Positions 14,831 through 17,874 of a stretch of 17,874 nucleotides of DNA are shown one piece after another. The stretch covers positions 1 through 17,874 of the forward strand of contig JAUVIG010000025.1 in NCBI GenBank assembly GCA_030592825.1, in the 5' to 3' direction. A program made the translations under genes and the position numbers. The DNA comes from Chlorobiota bacterium. Lineage in GTDB: Bacteria; Bacteroidota; Bacteroidia; Bacteroidales; JAADGE01. Under the pieces are notes generated by a model, which saw nothing but the letters and a program-made list of their open reading frames with translations, did no database searches and had not been told where the DNA came from. The stretch's first letter is position 1. Each line of letters begins with the position of its first letter.

Positions 14831-17062
14831 CTATTCCGTTTCATGAAAATCTTCAAAAGCCTGTAATATTGTTAAATGTGATATCATATAAGCTAAGGTG
14901 CTTTCAGCTCCTTGATTTCTGTTAATACCGTAACTTTCCAGACCGTCACAACACCCGTTTGTTTCAAAATCATAAAGAATCATCCTCATATCATTTTCTC
15001 CCAAAAACCACATAAATGAAGTATAAAGATTATTAAGATACTTTTTTTCTTTAGTTAAATTATAGGCCTTATGAAACATTAAAACCATTGCCAAAGCATC
15101 AACAGGTTGTTGAGCAAATAAAGAACGTTCACCGTCTTTTACAAACCACTTTTCATTACCAATAATTGACAGATAGCCTTCTTTTAATGTTATTTCAGAT
15201 AAAAAGTCAAGACTCTCAAATGCAACTTTTTTTATTCTTTTTTCTTTCAGAATTTTGAACGCATGCAATAAAGCCAGAGGCAATATGGCATTATCATATG
15301 CTAATAACGATTCAAACCATTTCCAATTATCGGTTTTATTATTTTCGTAGTGGTTAATTAACTTATTTGTTAAACTTAATAATATTTTAATCATTCCCTC
15401 ATCTGCTGGTGTTCCGTACAGATAAAGACTAATACCTATAATTGTATAAGCAATACTTCTGATAGATTTTAATTCCTCAAAGTTGGGTAATGCTTTAAAA
15501 AATATCTCTCTTCCGCTTTGAAAATATGCGTCATTGGGAGCATTTCCCAAAAGATATCCCAATGCCCAAATTGTTCTTGCGAATGAATCTTCTGAACCTG
15601 TTTCATCTAAATAATCTCTTTTGAAACTTAAGAAATTTCTAAATGTTCCGTCTGTATTTTGCATATAATGGATATAGCTTAAATAGACCGGGCATAATTT
15701 AAGTGCATCAGCATTCTTCTTTTGCTTATATGCCATTAATGACATAAGTAAGGCTCGTGCATTATCATCCAAACAATAACCGTATTTTAAGTTGGGTATT
15801 CCGAATTTTGCATGTTGAATAATGCCGGTATCATCTGTAAGGCGTTTAATATGAAGCAATGAGAGCGGAGGCAAAATAAGAGGATCAAGAACTGTTTCTT
15901 TTTTCTTTATTTGTTTCGGCTTTTCTTTAATAAGTTTTTCACTTAACTCTACATATTTCTTTCCGGTTTTAGTCCAAGTTGTTTTTCTGCCGTATTCAAA
16001 AGCATTGCTTCTTAATTTTTTTAATTCTTCAGGATTGTCAAGAAGATTTAAAATAATTGAAGATAGTGCATTATGATCATTAAATTTAAAGAGTTTTCCT
16101 CTTTCGTCAGCCAAAAGTTCTTCTGCATGCCAATATGGTGTTGATATAACAGCAGAACCTACACCAACAGCATAAGATAATGTTCCGCTGGTAATTTGTG
16201 CTTCGTTTAGATAAGGAGTAATATAAATATCAGAAGCAGACAGATACTTAAATAATTCATTTTGGTTTAAAAACTCATTAAGAAATAAAACATGATTTTC
16301 CAGATTAAGTTTTTTTACAAGTTTCATAAGATATATACGGTATTCTTCTCCGGAATGTCTGATCACATTCGGATGGGTTTTTCCTAATATAATATATATA
16401 ACATTTTTATGCTTTTCAACAACCTTAGGTAATGCTTTAATTGCAGTCTCAATTCCTTTGTTTCTGCCGATAAAACCAAAAGTCAGCAATACTTTTTTCC
16501 TTTCGAGTTTATATTCTTTTTTTGATTGTTTTTGATCGAAAAGTATATCCGGAACACCGTGTTCGATATATTCGATTTTATCTTTCGGGACCTTGTAAAT
16601 TTTTGTCAAGAAACCAATGGCTTTTAAGCTCATTACCACAACTTTACCACTCATTTTACAGATTTCTTGCAAAACAGCTTTTTCATTATATGAAGGTTTT
16701 TTAAGGACTGTATGTAAAGTTACTACCAAAGGAATATTCAGTCTGTGAAGTAAAGGTAAAATATATACACCGTTTTGACCGCCGAAAATACCGAATTCAT
16801 GTTCAAGAATGCAAATATCGGCTCCGCTTATATTAATGAATTTTGCCGCTTCTAAATAGTCACGCTGAAATTCTTGCCGTATCATTAATTTAACCTCTTC
16901 AGGATATATTGAGCACTCTTCATTATCGCTCATTGCTACAAGAAACCCTTCATTAGTATCTTCTTTCAAAGAATTATTCAGCATTGAGATTCTTAAATTT
17001 TTCGTAAAAGTTCCGATACCGCATTCACGCGGCGGATATGTTCCTATATATGCAAATTTCAT
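14831..17062 (-). CDS. Bifunctional-looking protein: GT4 glycosyltransferase with C-terminal helical (toroid-like) domain
   Basis: The 743-residue protein has two parts. Residues 1 to about 380 are a GT-B glycosyltransferase: MKFAYIGTYPPRECGIGTFT at the start, CILEHEFGIFGG, VVTLHT, IEHGVPD, LLTFGFIGRNKGIE and a donor-side segment, NEAQITSGTLSYAVGVGSAV. In that segment the usual EX7E glutamates are replaced (aligned residues Gln and Tyr). Residues about 395-743 are almost wholly helical, with a conserved acidic motif DDNARA (432-437) and repeated hairpins such as those of alpha/alpha-toroid sugar enzymes; this part may bind or modify the glycan. There is no signal or membrane segment. It heads a transcript with the short GH130 gene 20 bp downstream, and a candidate operator lies 64 bases upstream. 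Activity of the C-terminal domain is unknown. Confidence 0.88.
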   Translation of the reverse strand: MKFAYIGTYPPRECGIGTFTKNLRISMLNNSLKEDTNEGFLVAMSDNEECSIYPEEVKLMIRQEFQRDYLEAAKFINISGADICILEHEFGIFGGQNGVYILPLLHRLNIPLVVTLHTVLKKPSYNEKAVLQEICKMSGKVVVMSLKAIGFLTKIYKVPKDKIEYIEHGVPDILFDQKQSKKEYKLERKKVLLTFGFIGRNKGIETAIKALPKVVEKHKNVIYIILGKTHPNVIRHSGEEYRIYLMKLVKKLNLENHVLFLNEFLNQNELFKYLSASDIYITPYLNEAQITSGTLSYAVGVGSAVISTPYWHAEELLADERGKLFKFNDHNALSSIILNLLDNPEELKKLRSNAFEYGRKTTWTKTGKKYVELSEKLIKEKPKQIKKKETVLDPLILPPLSLLHIKRLTDDTGIIQHAKFGIPNLKYGYCLDDNARALLMSLMAYKQKKNADALKLCPVYLSYIHYMQNTDGTFRNFLSFKRDYLDETGSEDSFARTIWALGYLLGNAPNDAYFQSGREIFFKALPNFEELKSIRSIAYTIIGISLYLYGTPADEGMIKILLSLTNKLINHYENNKTDNWKWFESLLAYDNAILPLALLHAFKILKEKRIKKVAFESLDFLSEITLKEGYLSIIGNEKWFVKDGERSLFAQQPVDALAMVLMFHKAYNLTKEKKYLNNLYTSFMWFLGENDMRMILYDFETNGCCDGLESYGINRNQGAESTLAYMISHLTILQAFEDFHETE

Positions 17063-17125
17063 TAATGTAGATGTTTTTTAGTTAAATTCATTATTTTTAT
17101 GAAAAAAAGACTTAAGGTAAATACA

Positions 17126-17147
17126 ATTTATACTTTTTGGTATAAAT
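17126..17147 (-). promoter_or_regulatory. Candidate operator upstream of the GT/GH130 transcript
   Basis: ATTTATAC (17126-17133) and GTATAAAT (17140-17147) form a perfect 8-bp inverted repeat with a 6-base spacer, 64 bases before the start codon ending at 17062. Position and symmetry suit a dimeric repressor or activator. AT-rich sequence raises the chance of coincidence. No regulator gene is visible in the window. Confidence 0.4.
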
Positions 17148-17256
17148 ATATTTAAAGTTAAGGAAAGATTAATAAAGAATATCAAATATACGATATATTT
17201 CTGAAAAAAAGAATTGTTTTTCCGGAATTTTTTTGAAGATTCGGAATTCTACAGAT

Positions 17257-17286
17257 AAAAAAAGAGAGCCAATGCTCCCTTTTTTT
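17257..17286 (-). terminator. Intrinsic terminator of the T9SS-secreted protein gene
   Basis: AAAAAAAGAGAGC (17257-17269) pairs with GCTCCCTTTTTTT (17274-17286) around a 4-base loop, with one internal mismatch. It lies 26 bases after the stop of the secreted-protein gene, and its minus-strand transcript ends in a T-run, the form of a rho-independent terminator. Confidence 0.8.
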
Positions 17287-17312
17287 ATAAGTTATCTGTT
17301 TAAAACAAATTG

Positions 17313-17874
17313 TTATTTTACAATAACTCTTTGTACAACTGTTGTTTTATCGTTCCTGAAACGTAAGAAATAAACTCCTGCAGTATTAATTTCAATAATT
17401 GAACTTCCTGTAAGAATCTGTGTGTTAATAACTTTTCCTGTAATATCGAAAATTTCAAGATCAAAGTTATTTTCAACAATTATGTTAAATACCCCGTTTG
17501 AAGGATTCGGATAAATACTGATTCCGGCTGCTGTAAGATCTTTAACAGAAATAGTTTCTGTCATATGAACTGTTACAGTTTGACCTGCATCAGTAGTAAC
17601 AGTATATGTGTCAATATAGTCATTAAAATCGTCAGCTGTTACTGTATAAGAATAAGTACCTTCTTCAAGGTCAATTGCTACTTCTCCTGCAGTAGTTGTA
17701 TAAGTTCCGCCTCCTATTGCAATTTCAGCACCATCAATCGGGACTGTTCCGTCATCAACGGTGAAAGTTACGGTATAAGTTGGTATTTTATTTAGAGTAA
17801 CATCAATATAAACATCTTGGTCTGTAACAGTTGCTTCACCTGTTTCAGTTTCATAAGCTGTTTTTGAAACTGTC
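17313..17874 (-). CDS. T9SS-secreted protein with beta-sandwich repeat and C-terminal sorting domain (5' end outside window)
   Basis: The minus-strand frame is open to the window edge, so this is the last 186 residues of a larger protein. The Met at 17564 is internal. The final 75 residues form a type A T9SS sorting domain: ISIYPNPSNGVFNI, then LEIFDITGKVI, INTAGVYFLRFR and a terminal VVQRVIVK. This directs export across the outer membrane and attachment or release at the surface. Ahead of it is a Thr/Asp-rich beta domain (YTVTFTVDDGTVPIDG, GGGTYTTTAGEVAIDL, EEGTYSYTVTADDF) like the CnaB/carboxypeptidase-regulatory folds that recur in adhesins and surface enzymes. The visible start repeats part of this pattern (QDVYIDVTL). 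The functional domain lies outside the window. Confidence 0.88.
   Translation of the reverse strand, partial: TVSKTAYETETGEATVTDQDVYIDVTLNKIPTYTVTFTVDDGTVPIDGAEIAIGGGTYTTTAGEVAIDLEEGTYSYTVTADDFNDYIDTYTVTTDAGQTVTVHMTETISVKDLTAAGISIYPNPSNGVFNIIVENNFDLEIFDITGKVINTQILTGSSIIEINTAGVYFLRFRNDKTTVVQRVIVK

Noticed and set aside
17562..17564. ATG as the start of an 83-residue T9SS protein
   Set aside because: The frame continues upstream to the window edge with a coherent beta-sandwich domain, and a sorting domain alone would not be a gene.

Overview
The window comes from a low-GC (roughly one third G+C) member of the Bacteroidota. The clearest evidence is the type A C-terminal sorting domain of the type IX secretion system (T9SS) at the right edge. 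Supporting signs are a Bacteroidota-style lipoprotein signal on the M3 peptidase, start codons without strong Shine-Dalgarno sequences, and TAnnTTTG-like -7 boxes. No rRNA, tRNA, CRISPR array, intact insertion sequence or phage gene was found. Both edges cut through genes: a large DNA methyltransferase on the left and a T9SS-secreted protein on the right. The internal Met/Leu codons that look like starts in those two frames are not starts.

Layout. (1) 1-3680, + strand: a two-gene restriction-modification-like module. It holds an N6-adenine DNA methyltransferase (over 1000 residues) and, overlapping by ATGA, a 211-residue PD-(D/E)XK nuclease candidate. (2) 3681-3807: a spacer with a weak stem-loop. 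(3) 3808-8769: mostly housekeeping genes. These are a DUF58 membrane protein (+), a ribbon-helix-helix-like small protein (-), a lipoprotein M3 peptidyl-dipeptidase (-) with a strong terminator, a roughly 165-bp near-palindromic intergenic repeat, and a PPP-type metallophosphatase (+). (4) 8781-10262, - strand: an SPFH/band-7 protein followed by a secreted MORN-repeat protein. (5) 10409-17062: a carbohydrate region. It has two GH130 proteins of different architecture (one of 491 residues, one of 308), two GT4-type glycosyltransferases (one fused to a C-terminal helical domain) and an orphan DUF1987/SiaC-like regulator. A 36-codon remnant of a 4Fe-4S ferredoxin lies in the promoter region of the first GH130 gene. 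(6) 17063-17874: a candidate operator, a terminator and the C-terminal part of a T9SS cargo protein.

How the genes may work together. The methyltransferase and small nuclease probably act as one defence unit. The glycosyltransferase/GH130 block is the most interesting metabolic unit. GH130 enzymes are inverting beta-mannoside phosphorylases or hydrolases, and pairing them with GT4 enzymes suggests an intracellular manno-oligosaccharide or beta-mannan that is both built and phosphorolysed. That is an inference from gene content; sugar specificity cannot be read from the sequence. The DUF1987 protein beside it keeps the phosphorylatable threonine seen in SiaC and may tie the block to a phosphorylation switch encoded elsewhere.
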